From CAXXFQ01 sp963674475 (GTDB lineage Bacteria > Planctomycetota > Planctomycetia > Pirellulales > Thermoguttaceae): a DNA stretch of 64,000 bases. The notes under the pieces were generated by a model that did not search any database, was not told the DNA's origin, and saw only the letters and a program-made list of their open reading frames with translations. The DNA is taken from assembly GCA_963674475.2 (NCBI GenBank), contig CAXXFQ010000017.1, forward strand, positions 1 to 64,000, given 5' to 3'. Shown here piece by piece: positions 32,965 to 43,300 of this stretch. How positions within the stretch are numbered: the first letter of the stretch is position 1; each line of letters begins with the position of its first letter. The position numbers were made by a program, and so were the translations under genes.

Positions 32965-35424
32965 TTACTTCGATTTTCCGAAGGCGGTGAATTCGCGAAT
33001 CGTCGGGATCGCGTTGGCCTTTCGGATGCGGAGTCGAATCTTTTCGGCCGTCACGGGCGAGTCAAACCGGTGTAGGTGCATCCGACCGATCGACTGTCCT
33101 TCGGCCACCTTGCGCCAGTCTTGTCCATTAGAAACTTCCAGGTCGTACTCCAACACATGTTGGCCCAGGGCGATCTCTTCGACCAAACGGATATGGTCGA
33201 TCGCCGTCGGGCCGGACAACGGAAGCTCCAAAATCCCAGGCGCTGCCCAGCCGCCGGTCGTGCTGTCGGTCGAGCCCAACGGCTTGCCGAAGCGCGCCTC
33301 GATTTTTTCACCCAACTCGTGTAAGACCCGGGTTTCGTTTTCAGGAATCAGTCCGTCGGTATACGGAGTCAGGTTGATCAACAGGTTGGCCCCGTTGCCA
33401 ATCGACTTGTAATAGGCTTCCAGAAGTCGATCGGAGGTTGCCATTTGGTCCTTGCAGCCGACCCAACAGATCCAGTCGGGACGTGGGTGGATGTTCGCTT
33501 CGCACACGAACCAGCCGGTCGCATCGGGAGAGAGCCAATAGCCGGTCCCTTGGCCCGGATAGACCACGTTCCAAAGTGGATAGTCCGCATAGCCTTCTTC
33601 GTTCAGTGCCCAGCGAATGCCGCCGGTTCGGGCGTGTTGGTGATAGATCAGCGCGTCCGGCTGAAGCGATCGGATCAACTCGTCAAGCTCGTCGCAATAT
33701 CGATTGCCCAAAGGTTTGCCGGTCTTCGGATCGGTCACATCCGATCCAAACGGGTCGAGATAGCCGTCCAGCCAGACTTCGCACAACGGGCCGTAGTTGG
33801 TCAAGATCTCACGCAACTGCTCTTTGTAAATCTTGATATAAGTGTCCGGGTCGCCAACCAGAGTGCGCGAATGACCTCCCTTGCCGTCGAACTTGTAGTT
33901 GGAGCTGAAGCATTTATGGTGCTTATCGGCCGGCGAACAATAAAGTCCCAGCGGCATGTTGTGCTTCCGGCAGGCGGCGGCCACCTCGGCGATCACGTCC
34001 CCTTGACCGTTCTTCCAAGGGACATTTTTTACTGAAAAATCGGTCGTCTTGGTTGGCCAGAGACAGAACCCGTCGTGGTGCTTGGTCGTGAAGACGAACC
34101 ATTTGGCCCCGAACGCCTTGGCCGTGAGGACCCACTGTTCGGCGTCCAGCTTCTTCGGGTCGAACCGAGAAGAGTCCGGCATGCCGGGTTCATAACAAAA
34201 AACAGACCGATACTCTTCGCGGGTCTTGGCCCAGGTCGGAAGGCCGAAGTGACAGAACGCGCCGAGCTGACGGTTTTGCGTGTTCAGCTGCTGCTGCGTC
34301 GGCCGCGAATAGGCAATTACGTCGGTGGAACCGTCATCCAACTTGGTTACCCCCTCGGGCAATTCAATGATCGAGTCCCAGCTGGTGGCCGTTTTTTTCT
34401 CGTTTATTGCCGGGCGACGGCCGATCGGGCCTTGCTGGGCGGAGAATTTGACCGTTTCGACCCCCTCGGGGAAGCAGCTTTCGAAATACTCCTTCATCGG
34501 GCCCGGGTAGATCGCCTCGCGGATTTCGGCCCAGGTGGATTGGTTGCCGGTCGCGTAGAAGATGTGCGTTTTGCCGTTGAATTCAGCGATATCGGCATCG
34601 GTATTGTTGCAGCCCTCGTCCCCATCGCGGGGCGCTTCGAGGATCGGATTCTGGGCGCTCATCTCCCACTGGATCAGGTCCTTGCTCCGCGCGATTCCGG
34701 TCAACCAACCGTGATTCTCGGGGACCGGGCCGTAGCCGAAAATGACATAGTAATACGGCTTGGCGTAGCGGATGATCGGGTTGCCCGCGTTGGGGTGTTT
34801 CGGGTAGCCGAGAAAGACCAGACCGTCGAGTTTTTCCCAGTGCGAGAGATCTTTCGACCGGGCGAACTTCCAACACCATTGTTGCGGCTGATTCGATTCG
34901 TAGGTCATGACGTACCCCTGGTCGTCCTGGCAGACCGACGTATTGAAAAGGTGTTCGTCCCCGTCACGCTGGATGACCAGCTCCCGTTTCCAGTTGACCA
35001 GGTCGTCCGACCAGAATCGATAGACGTCTTGGGTCCAGTCGTCCTTCGTGTCGAACGTGGCGAAGACGTTCATCTGCTTGCCGCGGACGATCGCCGAGGG
35101 GAATCCGTGTGCCGCGGCGAACGCCTTGGTCCGTTTGCGGGTATCGAGATCCTTGAAGTACAGGTAATTGTGTCGGGGCCAATCTTCGTAAGCCAACGGG
35201 TGGCTCAGCGATTTGCTCAGGTGGTAGTAGAGCAGCAGGAGTCGGCGGCCTTGGTAGTTGATTGGCTGGCACTCCATTGAGGATTCCTCGAGCATCTTGC
35301 CCTGCTTCACGAGTCGTTTGGGGGCTTGATCGGTTTCCGCAGACAACGATCGAGCGACGACAATGCCAAACAGTAAGGAGAGGGCCAAAAGGGGAAGGAG
35401 GATGCGTTTCGGGCAAGTCTGCAT
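32965..35424 (-). CDS. GH43-like propeller fused to GH29 alpha-L-fucosidase with C-terminal discoidin-like domain
   Basis: 819 aa. After a signal peptide, residues about 50-320 resemble a five-bladed propeller of the GH43/GH32 clan (FWSDDLVNWKREL, FARSKDLSHWEKL, GIARSKDLIQWEM). Residues about 375-690 match GH29: GAFCHFGLPTWAKT, FGAKWFVFTTKHHDGFCLW and LCEVWLDGYLDPFGSD, the last holding the probable nucleophile Asp. The tail (about 715-819) looks like an F5/8-type carbohydrate-binding domain. Two putative glycosidase folds in one chain suggest attack on a branched, fucose-containing glycan. It is the first gene of the minus-strand cluster, divergent from the GntR gene. Confidence 0.82.
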   Translation of the reverse strand: MQTCPKRILLPLLALSLLFGIVVARSLSAETDQAPKRLVKQGKMLEESSMECQPINYQGRRLLLLYYHLSKSLSHPLAYEDWPRHNYLYFKDLDTRKRTKAFAAAHGFPSAIVRGKQMNVFATFDTKDDWTQDVYRFWSDDLVNWKRELVIQRDGDEHLFNTSVCQDDQGYVMTYESNQPQQWCWKFARSKDLSHWEKLDGLVFLGYPKHPNAGNPIIRYAKPYYYVIFGYGPVPENHGWLTGIARSKDLIQWEMSAQNPILEAPRDGDEGCNNTDADIAEFNGKTHIFYATGNQSTWAEIREAIYPGPMKEYFESCFPEGVETVKFSAQQGPIGRRPAINEKKTATSWDSIIELPEGVTKLDDGSTDVIAYSRPTQQQLNTQNRQLGAFCHFGLPTWAKTREEYRSVFCYEPGMPDSSRFDPKKLDAEQWVLTAKAFGAKWFVFTTKHHDGFCLWPTKTTDFSVKNVPWKNGQGDVIAEVAAACRKHNMPLGLYCSPADKHHKCFSSNYKFDGKGGHSRTLVGDPDTYIKIYKEQLREILTNYGPLCEVWLDGYLDPFGSDVTDPKTGKPLGNRYCDELDELIRSLQPDALIYHQHARTGGIRWALNEEGYADYPLWNVVYPGQGTGYWLSPDATGWFVCEANIHPRPDWICWVGCKDQMATSDRLLEAYYKSIGNGANLLINLTPYTDGLIPENETRVLHELGEKIEARFGKPLGSTDSTTGGWAAPGILELPLSGPTAIDHIRLVEEIALGQHVLEYDLEVSNGQDWRKVAEGQSIGRMHLHRFDSPVTAEKIRLRIRKANAIPTIREFTAFGKSK

Positions 35425-35474
35425 GAGGGGTGGGTCCTTGTTGTGGGGGACAAAAAAGCCAAAGCGGCCCTTAA

Positions 35475-35484
35475 ATTATGCATA
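35475..35484. promoter_or_regulatory. Candidate operator, fucosidase side
   Basis: ATTATGCATA, near the start of the fusion glycosidase gene, matches a second copy (read inversely) at 35638-35647 next to the GntR start. The pair flanks a divergent intergenic region, as expected for sites bound by the neighbouring regulator. This is an inference. Confidence 0.4.
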
Positions 35485-35637
35485 GTTTTTAGTGTATCCG
35501 TCTGGAGTGGCGGGTCAATAGGCCAGCAGTCATTTTGTCTAAATTACTTATAAGCCGTTTTTTAATATATAGTTGTGTTGTTTTTCGTGGAAAGAGGAGA
35601 ATCTTGCCCTTCAAGGCTTGCATCTTATATTGTGCGT

Positions 35638-35647
35638 AATGCATAAT
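35638..35647. promoter_or_regulatory. Candidate operator, GntR side
   Basis: AATGCATAAT overlaps the likely start codon of the GntR-family gene. It shares the ATGCAT core and AT flanks with the site at 35475-35484 and could serve autoregulation. Confidence 0.35.
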
Positions 35648-36397
35648 AAAACGATGGAGAAGACGAACTCGGAATACCTTCAGGAAACGCTCGATCGCCC
35701 GTCGGTTGTCCGAGGAGCGCTGCGCGATGAGATCAAGCAGCACTTGTTGGTGGATATCTTTCGGGGTGACCTGCCCGCCGGGACCCGTCTGGTCGTTCAG
35801 AAATTGGCCGTCCGATTTGGCGTCAGTTCGACTCCCATCCGCGAAACGCTCGTCGAGCTAGAAGCGGCCGGGGTGGTCGAATTTCTTCATAACCGGGGGG
35901 TGGTTGTCAGGCCGTTCGGTCCCGATGAACTGCGTCAAATCTGTCAAATCCGACGTATCCTCGAAGTCGAAGCGGTCCGAGGGGCCTGTGGGCGGCTCGA
36001 CGACGGTAATTTAGAAGAGATCCGCCTGGAAATGGTTCGGCTACGCGATACGGTCCCGCGCGACGAGCGTTGGTCGGTCGAAACCCTTGCGGCCGACCAA
36101 CGGTTCCACGGCCTCATTGTCACGACCTGTGGAAGTCGACGTCTGATCGATGAGATTGCCCGCTACGATGTTCTTGCGCAGTCGCTGGCCCGTGTGGTCG
36201 GCAATCAGCGAGAGGTGCAAACCCGCGGCATCTTCGAGCACTTGATCTTGATCGATCGCCTGAAAGAAAACGATATCGAAGCGGCCGCCGACGAGATGGC
36301 CCGGCACATCAACCACACGGCTCGGGACCTAGAGCGGATCTATTTCGAAGCGTCGACCGGTGAAACGTCGATTGACGAGATTTCGTCGTCGAATTGA
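35639..36397 (+). CDS. GntR-family transcriptional regulator (FadR subfamily, FCD domain)
   Basis: 252 aa from the ATG at 35639; the ATG at 35654 is equally possible and neither has a good Shine-Dalgarno. An N-terminal winged helix (about residues 20-85) contains LPAGTRLVVQKLAVRFGVSS, seen in part, and TPIRETLVELEAAGVVEF. The C-terminal all-helical FCD effector domain (about 95-235) has the QIRRILEVEAV and DQRFHGLI segments, with metal-ligand candidates Asp/His in DQRFH and the later His residues of HINHTARD. Such proteins usually repress sugar-acid or sugar catabolic operons. The divergent carbohydrate cluster is the obvious target. Confidence 0.87.
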   Translation: MHNKTMEKTNSEYLQETLDRPSVVRGALRDEIKQHLLVDIFRGDLPAGTRLVVQKLAVRFGVSSTPIRETLVELEAAGVVEFLHNRGVVVRPFGPDELRQICQIRRILEVEAVRGACGRLDDGNLEEIRLEMVRLRDTVPRDERWSVETLAADQRFHGLIVTTCGSRRLIDEIARYDVLAQSLARVVGNQREVQTRGIFEHLILIDRLKENDIEAAADEMARHINHTARDLERIYFEASTGETSIDEISSSN

Positions 36398-36427
36398 AGC
36401 GGCGCCGTTGGGGTCAGCGGGCTGGAA

Positions 36428-36455
36428 CGTCTAGGTTGGGGCGTCTAGGTTGGGG
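36428..36455. repeat. Tandem 14-bp duplication
   Basis: CGTCTAGGTTGGGG occurs twice in direct succession, between the GntR stop and the yacG stop. No function is suggested. Confidence 0.6.
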
Positions 36456-36459
36456 ACGA

Positions 36460-36663
36460 TCAATCGTCCTCTTCGCGGTCCTTCGGCTTTTCTGGCTCGA
36501 AAATCTTTGGGCTTTCGTCCTCTTCGTAAGGGAGGCCGTAATCCTCCTCGAGCCAGGCGCCCAGATCGATCAAGCGACAGCGCTCCGAGCAAAACGGCAG
36601 CGCGTCGGACTGATCCGGATCGAATTCCCGTCGGCATTTCGGGCAAACCATTCGGTCGATCAT
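36460..36663 (-). CDS. yacG: Zinc-binding protein YacG (DNA gyrase inhibitor family)
   Basis: 67 aa. Four zinc-binding cysteines in the family pattern: CPKC near residue 7 and FCSERC near 28, followed by the signature RLIDLGAWLEEDYGLP. E. coli YacG binds gyrase and blocks DNA binding; that activity in this organism is assumed from the family. The C-terminal tail is acidic (DRED), as is common. It lies 8 bases after the PAP2 lipoprotein gene on the same strand, so it is probably co-transcribed with it. ATG at 36663 or 36651 could be the start. Confidence 0.88.
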   Translation of the reverse strand: MIDRMVCPKCRREFDPDQSDALPFCSERCRLIDLGAWLEEDYGLPYEEDESPKIFEPEKPKDREEDD

Positions 36664-36671
36664 CCTCTGAT

Positions 36672-38105
36672 TTACCTTTCAATCACAAACGACACGCCCA
36701 CCGCGTCTTGTTGGACCATCGGCATCATGCGGAAGCCGTGTTGGTCGGTTTCGGTCGCATCGACACTTCGGCAGGCCAGGTAGGCCATGCACCAGCCCAG
36801 GCAAATCTGGGAGAGGTAATGGTCATCGTCATTCACTCTAGACCAGCCCGGCAAGGTTGACAAGGTGTAGAGTCCCAATTTGAAAAACCGGTTTTCGACC
36901 ATGTTGGCCGCCGTCATGAAGGGGACCGCTCCGACGAACGCATGGCCGCTGACGCCATTGTTGTCGGTAAACGGACGCCAATAGGAGTCGTGTTCGTCTT
37001 CTCCCGGTCGGGAGCCGCCGGTCGTGTACTGCATCAACAGCATGGGCGGAAGACCGACTAAATAAGAACGGCTGACTTGGTAACCGAAATCGCCCGCGAC
37101 GTTGCAAGCCGGAATATCTTGAAGCAAGAGACCTGCCCCGGCCAAGGCGGCATAGGCCGGGATGAAGATTTCCCCTTCACCGAAGTTCTTCCAGAAGTTC
37201 GAAAAGTGATCGGTTTCGGTGCTGCGGACGTCATCTTGGACCCAGTTGCGAAAATGCTGATCCATCGACGTATTGGCCAACACGGCCGCTCCTGATAAGA
37301 CGAGGCCGAAATCGCGGGCCGTTCTCCAGCGGTAGTAATGACAGTGGTCGTTGATCACGTCTTCAAGGATCGAGTCGCATGCCATCGGCGTCGTGTCGCA
37401 GGCCCGGCTCCACTTATGCCCGCACCAGGAGGTGAAATTATATGAGCCCGGTTCTTCGCAAAGGGACGCTTCGCCCGCCGCGTCTTCTTCCACGGTGGCG
37501 CTGCCAACCTGGGGCAACGGACGCATCAGCGTGGGATTCGAGTCGACCTGTGAAGGTAGGGAAAGCCCTTTTTCTTGATACCCGGCCAAAAGGTGAGAAT
37601 CATTGCCGGTTGGGGCGGTTTTATGGGTCGGTTGTGAACCGAGTAAGTTCCAGTGATGACGCTCTTGATAGTCGACCGACGCCGGTTCGTTCCGTTCGTC
37701 CAGGATGGCCGCGTCGACTTGGTCCACCTCGTTCGATTCTTGCCAGAAAGCCAGCTTCGAAAGCGAATCAGACCAAGGCCGATAGGCAACTTGAACGATC
37801 GGTCCCGAGTCCCGTTTCAAAGACGGTTCGAACGAAACCGGTTGGGCGAGTTTTTTCCCGGACGCTTGGGTCGACTCGGGCAATAGCTCGGGTTCTACCG
37901 GTTCGGAGTTGTCCGTTTCTTTGAGCGGATTTGCGGAAACGGTTTCCGTCGGTTCTTCGCAGGAAAATTCCTCCGAATCAATCCGAGCGCTCCCCGGTTG
38001 GGTGAGATCGTGTCCATCGAGAATGGTCCTATGTTGGCTGCACGCACCGGATACGAGTACCACGGCACACACGCTCAACGCCGGCAATAAGTCGACGGTG
38101 CGCAT
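36672..38105 (-). CDS. PAP2-superfamily phosphatase-like lipoprotein
   Basis: 477 aa from the ATG at 38105, chosen because it yields a lipoprotein signal ending LVSGACS. Residues about 25-230 are low-complexity and acidic. The C-terminal part (about 255-460) carries the three PAP2 phosphatase motifs in variant form: GGSRPGE, SGHAF near residue 383 and SRVNDDDHYLSQ near 430. The first motif lacks the usual leading Lys spacing and the last ends in Gln rather than Asp, so activity is uncertain. It may act on lipid or polyprenyl phosphates at the cell surface. A long divergent spacer separates it from the metal-efflux genes. Confidence 0.72.
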   Translation of the reverse strand: MRTVDLLPALSVCAVVLVSGACSQHRTILDGHDLTQPGSARIDSEEFSCEEPTETVSANPLKETDNSEPVEPELLPESTQASGKKLAQPVSFEPSLKRDSGPIVQVAYRPWSDSLSKLAFWQESNEVDQVDAAILDERNEPASVDYQERHHWNLLGSQPTHKTAPTGNDSHLLAGYQEKGLSLPSQVDSNPTLMRPLPQVGSATVEEDAAGEASLCEEPGSYNFTSWCGHKWSRACDTTPMACDSILEDVINDHCHYYRWRTARDFGLVLSGAAVLANTSMDQHFRNWVQDDVRSTETDHFSNFWKNFGEGEIFIPAYAALAGAGLLLQDIPACNVAGDFGYQVSRSYLVGLPPMLLMQYTTGGSRPGEDEHDSYWRPFTDNNGVSGHAFVGAVPFMTAANMVENRFFKLGLYTLSTLPGWSRVNDDDHYLSQICLGWCMAYLACRSVDATETDQHGFRMMPMVQQDAVGVSFVIER

Positions 38106-38790
38106 TGTGCGTCGTCCCCCCCCCACACAAGTTGTTTGCGTATCATAAAAAGAAAACGTCATCACACTTCCGCTTTTGAAGTGTCGATCTGCCGCGTACT
38201 TGAAAAATCTTTCTCCAACAGGCCGTCTTTCGAGCAAGAGTTTGACGGAAGACGGTTTCACGCCAGAGAGCTCAAAAAATAAGATCCAAGGCGGCATGGC
38301 GGCGACTTGGTTGACGCGACGTGTTTTCTTTGTCGCTCAGGCAAAGTCGAACCCCAAGGAAAGGGTTTTTCCGCTTACGTAATGGGTACATCGGGGCCGG
38401 AGCAATTGTTACATTAGGACCACCCTCTACGCGCGATACGACCCTAACTTCTGGTAAAATCGGCATGTTCGTAAAGATGTCGCTATTCTGCCTATCTTGA
38501 CACGGTGGTCGGAACCATTTCGAATTGCTTTGAAGATCGATTTTTCCAGGAAAAACCGTGGAAAAGAGGACGGAAATTTGGGCCGGCTTTGTTTTACTTC
38601 GAGGACCGCTATAATTACTTCCAGTTACCCATACTCAAAAGATTTGTGTCTTAGTGGTGATTTTGTCATGATCGAGTTTTAGGTTTTTCCTCATTCTGCT
38701 CCGCGGGGTGTGTCATGGAAGAGGAATGCCAAAAGAGGCGGGGGTACTGCGAAGTCGACTAACCCTTTTTCCTTTTTGTCCAGGTTTTTT
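38106..38790. other. 685-base divergent intergenic region
   Basis: Separates the PAP2 lipoprotein gene from the metal-efflux operon. A perfect TATAAT at 38610-38615 with TTTGTT 16 bases before it could be the efflux promoter, leaving a leader of about 170 nt. No gene, riboswitch or metal-regulator site was recognised. Confidence 0.4.
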
Positions 38791-40206
38791 ATGAAACCGA
38801 TCCTTTTATTGCAGCGGGCGGCCTTGGTGCTTGTTGGTTTGCAGTTGGCTGCGCTCGTCCTGCTTGTTGCCGTGCCCGGTTGGAGAGCGACCGCCACGCG
38901 TATTCTTGTCGAAGGAAGGCTGTCCGGTTCGTCCGATTTGCCCATGACGGAAGCTTCTTCCCAAGAGCCGGAATCGACCGAACCCGGTCATGCCTTGGCG
39001 CTGAGCGAGCAAGCGCTCCAGAATATCGGCTTGACCGACGAGTCGATTGTCACGTCGGCCGTGACCGAGTACCAAAAGCGGATCGAATTTCCGGCCGTGG
39101 TGGTCGAGCGGCCGGGCCGATCCTTGATCAAGATTCCGGCGCCGGTTTGCGGGGTGATTTCGCGTGTCTATCACGTTCCGGGTGAGACGGTCCAGGCGGG
39201 AACTGCCCTTTTCGATATCGAGATTAACGACGAGGAGCTGATCGACAGTCAGGCCGAACTGTTGGCCGCCTATCTGAGTCGTTCCCAGGTCGAGAAGGAA
39301 CTGGCCCGATTGAAACCGTTGGGCGACGAATTGGCCCCACGCGCCAAGCGGGAAAACGAATATAAGATGGGGGAACTCGACGCCCGGATCGACAGCCTTC
39401 GGATGACGTTGCGTCATTACGGTCTGACCGATCGCCAGATCGAGCGCTCCTTGGTTCAGAATCGCCAGATGATTCGCACCTACACGGTTTGCGTCCCCGA
39501 TACCTTTCAAACCGATCCGGCCGGATCGCATCACTCTGATTCGTGCGGAGAGCTACAGGTCAGTTTGCTTCGGGTCGAGAAGGGCCAGCAAGTCGACATT
39601 GGCGATTCGCTGTGTACGATCACCGATTATTGCAAATTGGACATTGAGGGTCGCGCGTTTGCGACTGACGAGGCGATTTTGACGCAGGCGCTTCAGGAAA
39701 ACGGTCCGGTTCGCGTGATCATGGATCGACCCGACGGAACGGTCGAGGTGATCGGGGGGCTTCACATTCGCTACATCGATAGTCAAATTGACCCGGAATC
39801 GCGGACGTTGGCCTTCTTTGTCGAGCTGCCCAACGAGAAGGCCGGGGAAACGCGTGACCACGATCGGTGGTTTATCAATTGGCGTTTCAAGCCGGGGCAG
39901 CGGTGTCGGCTCGAGGTGGCCTATGAGACGATCGACGAATGTTTCGTCTTTCCGATTCGAGCGCTGGCGACCGACAACGCCGAGGCCTATTTGTTTGAAT
40001 GGTCCGGGCGCGACGGCGGTAAGAAAGTTTGGTTGCGTCGGCCGGTCCATGTGTTGGATCGGACCGAGACCGAGGTGGCCATTGCCAATGACGGGTCGAT
40101 CTATCCGGGAGCGAAAATCGCCGGCAATGGGGCGGGCCAATTGCAGGTCGCCCTGACTGCCGGGGGAGGCAAACTCCAAAATCAGTGTCCCTGTGGCAAC
40201 CATTAG
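38791..40206 (+). CDS. Heavy-metal RND adaptor (CusB/CzcB-like)
   Basis: 471 aa from the ATG at 38791, which directly precedes a hydrophobic anchor (about residues 5-28). The adaptor fold is seen in the lipoyl-like KIPAPVCGVISRVYHVPGET, in part, near 110, a helical hairpin (about 135-205) and later beta-barrel strands. Two Cys/His-rich pieces are unusual: SHHSDSCGE near residue 250 and a C-terminal CPCGNH. Both could bind thiophilic metal. It is the first gene of an adaptor, pump, His-rich lipoprotein and outer-membrane channel series, so it should join pump and channel across the periplasm. Confidence 0.85.
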   Translation: MKPILLLQRAALVLVGLQLAALVLLVAVPGWRATATRILVEGRLSGSSDLPMTEASSQEPESTEPGHALALSEQALQNIGLTDESIVTSAVTEYQKRIEFPAVVVERPGRSLIKIPAPVCGVISRVYHVPGETVQAGTALFDIEINDEELIDSQAELLAAYLSRSQVEKELARLKPLGDELAPRAKRENEYKMGELDARIDSLRMTLRHYGLTDRQIERSLVQNRQMIRTYTVCVPDTFQTDPAGSHHSDSCGELQVSLLRVEKGQQVDIGDSLCTITDYCKLDIEGRAFATDEAILTQALQENGPVRVIMDRPDGTVEVIGGLHIRYIDSQIDPESRTLAFFVELPNEKAGETRDHDRWFINWRFKPGQRCRLEVAYETIDECFVFPIRALATDNAEAYLFEWSGRDGGKKVWLRRPVHVLDRTETEVAIANDGSIYPGAKIAGNGAGQLQVALTAGGGKLQNQCPCGNH

Positions 40207-40310
40207 TCGCCGTGTTACCGCAACCGATCGCTTGCGGAACCGCGTTCATTCCGGCCGACGAAAAACGTCTATCCGTCATGTGAAATAATGAGGATCAAAG
40301 GGCCCCGTCG

Positions 40311-43300
40311 ATGTTTCGATCTATCATCCGTTTTTCGCTGGAGCACCGACTTCTGGTTCTGGTTGCCGCGTCCGTGCTGTTGGTTCTAGGCGGATATCAG
40401 CTCTTACGACTGCCGATCGACGTGTTGCCCGACTTGAATCGACCTCGGGTTACCGTGATGACCGAGTGTCCCGGCATGGCGCCGGAAGAGGTCGAAACGT
40501 TGGTCACGACCCCGTTGGAATCAACGCTGGCCGGGGCGACCGGGGTGATCGCGATTCGTAGCAGTTCGACCGTCGGTCTGTCGATCGTGACGGTCGAATT
40601 CGACTGGGGGATCGACCCGTATCGATCGCGTCAAGTGATCGCCGAACGGCTGGCGTCGACCGCCGAGCGGCTTCCCGAGGGGATCGTGCCGCAGATGACG
40701 CCGATCTCGTCGGTCATGGGCCAGATTCTCCTTTTGGGCGTCTGGTCCGACGATCCGAACCTCTCGCCGATCCGGCTGCGAACCGTTGCCGATTGGACGA
40801 TTCGCAAGCGACTTTTGGGCGTGCCGGGGGTCGCCGAGGTCTTTGTGATGGGGGGTGGCCGTAAGCAGTTTCAGGTGTTGGTCGATACTGACGACCTGTT
40901 GAAATTCGGTGTCGAGCTGCACGAGATCGAAATCGCCCTGGGCGAAAGCAACCAAAACGTAACCGGCGGCTATCTGACCGGACGGGGCGACGATCAGTAT
41001 CTGGTCCGCTCGCTCGGTCGGATTCAAACGGTCGAGGATCTCGAAAACCTGGTTGTCAAGTCCCGACCGGGCAGCCCGATCCTTTTGAAGCAGGTCGCGC
41101 GGGTTGTCGAGGCTCCGGCGGTGAAGGTCGGCGACAGTTCGGCCTACGTTCGCGGCGAAGACGGGTCGTTTTCCGGCGGTCCGGCCGTCGTTCTGACAAT
41201 CGAGAAACAGCCCGACGTCGATACGCGGAAGTTGACCGATACGATTCTCGAGACGGTCGAGTCACTCCAAGCCTCGCTCGAAAAGAACTACCCCGGGTTG
41301 CGAATCGCGCCACTTTACCGACAGAGCCAATTTATCGACCTGGCAATCGCCAACGTGATCGAGGCCCTCTGGATCGGGGCGATTTTGGTGATGCTGGCGT
41401 TGGTTTTGTTTCTCAATAACCTGCGCACGACCTGCATTACGCTGTTGGCGATGCCCCTTTCGTTTGTCGTCGCTGGGCTGACATTTGCCTGGTTCGGCCT
41501 GTCGATCAACACGATGACCCTCGGCGGGTTGGCGGTCGCGATGGGCGAGCTGGTCGACGACGCGATTGTCGACGTCGAAAATATCTTCCGACGGCTGCGT
41601 GAAAACCGCCTTCGTGCCAATCCCCTTTCGCCGCTGCGGGTGGTGTTCGAAGCCAGTTCGGAAATTCGCAACTCGATCGTCAACGGGACGGTGATTGTCG
41701 TCTTGGTCTTTCTCCCGTTGTTTTTTCTTTCGGGGATCGAAGGTCGCTTGTTCCGGCCATTGGGGATCGCCTACGTCGTGTCGATTCTCTCGTCGCTGGT
41801 CGTTTCGCTGACCGTGACGCCGGTGTTGAGTTATCTGTTGCTTTCCGGCCGAAGTACTGAAACCAAAGAACGGCAAGGGTTCCTTTTTGTCTTCGCGCAA
41901 AAACTGGCCGGTGGCGCGATTCGGTTGAGTCTGGCGATGCCGCGAACCATTCTGACGCTGGCCGCCGTGTTGGCGATCGGAAGCGGGGTTCTCTTTTTCC
42001 AACTCGACCGGAATTTCATGCCGCCCTTCAACGAAGGGTCGATCCAATTGAACGTTGATCTGATGCCCGGCAAATCGTTGGAGACATCCGGTGTCTTGGC
42101 CGACCGGCTGGCCGAAGCGATCCAGCAAGTCGACGGGATCGAAACGATTGTTCGAAAAACGGGCCGGGCCGAACTCGACGAACACGCTGTCGGGGTCAAT
42201 ACGAGCGAGGTGATCTGCACGGTCGATCCGAACACGACGCGTTCGATCGAGGAGATTACCGACGAGTTGGAAGCACTGGTTTCGCCGGAAAATCTGCCGG
42301 GGACCGTTGCGTTTTCCGATCAGCCGCTGCAACATTTGATCAACCATCTCCGTAGCGGCACCCAGGCCCGGATTGCGGTGAAACTTCGTGGTGACGATCT
42401 GAAGAAGCTGCGCCGTCGGGCCGAAACGATTCGCTCGGAGATGCAGCAGGTCGACGGCGTCGGACGCGTTCGAATCGATCCGATCCAGGTCGATATCCCG
42501 CAGATACGAATTCGATTGGATCGCGCGAAGTTGGCCTTTCACGGCCTGACCCCGTATCAAGTCAATGAGTTGGTCGAAACGGCGATGAACGGCCGGGTTG
42601 TCACCGAGGTGATTGAAAATCAAGCGTTTTTCGAGGTCCTTTTGCGACTCAACGAAGCGTGTCGGGAAGATCTCGAGGCGCTCGAACAACTGCCGATTCC
42701 CCATCCGGATGGCGGCGTCATTCCGCTGAAAGCGGTCGCGACGATCGACGCGCGTGCCCGTGGGCCGCATCAAATCGACCACGAGGATGGGCGACGACAA
42801 GTCCTGATCCAATCGAACCCGAAGAACCGTGGTGCTGTCGACGTTAAGGAGGAGATCCAACAGCGGTTGGCTTCCCAGTGGGAACCGTTGACCGAAGGAA
42901 ATTACTCGATCACGTTCGCCGGACTTTTCGAAAGCGAACGGCAGGCCTCACGCGTGATCGGCTGGTTGTCGTTGGTGGCGTTGGCCGGGGTCTTTTTGGT
43001 CTTGTACCATATGTTCCGCTCGGCCAATTTGGCGTTGGAGATCATGGCCGCGCTGCCGATGGCACTGATCGGGGCGGTCGCCGCGATGCTCTTGACCGGC
43101 CAGGATCGAACGGTGCCGAACTTGGTCGGGATGATCTCGCTCTGCGGCATCGCGTCGCGCAACGGGATTCTGTTGTTGGACCATTACTTCCATCTGGTCC
43201 GTTACGAGGGACACGATTGGAGTCGCGAGATGATTCTTCATGCCGGGCAAAACCGAACCGCGCCGGTCCTGATGACGGCGATCACCTCGGCGTGCGGCCT

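Noticed and set aside
41262..42860. 532-codon minus-strand frame
   Set aside because: Antisense to the CusA-like gene; Arg/Asp/Gln-rich shadow composition.
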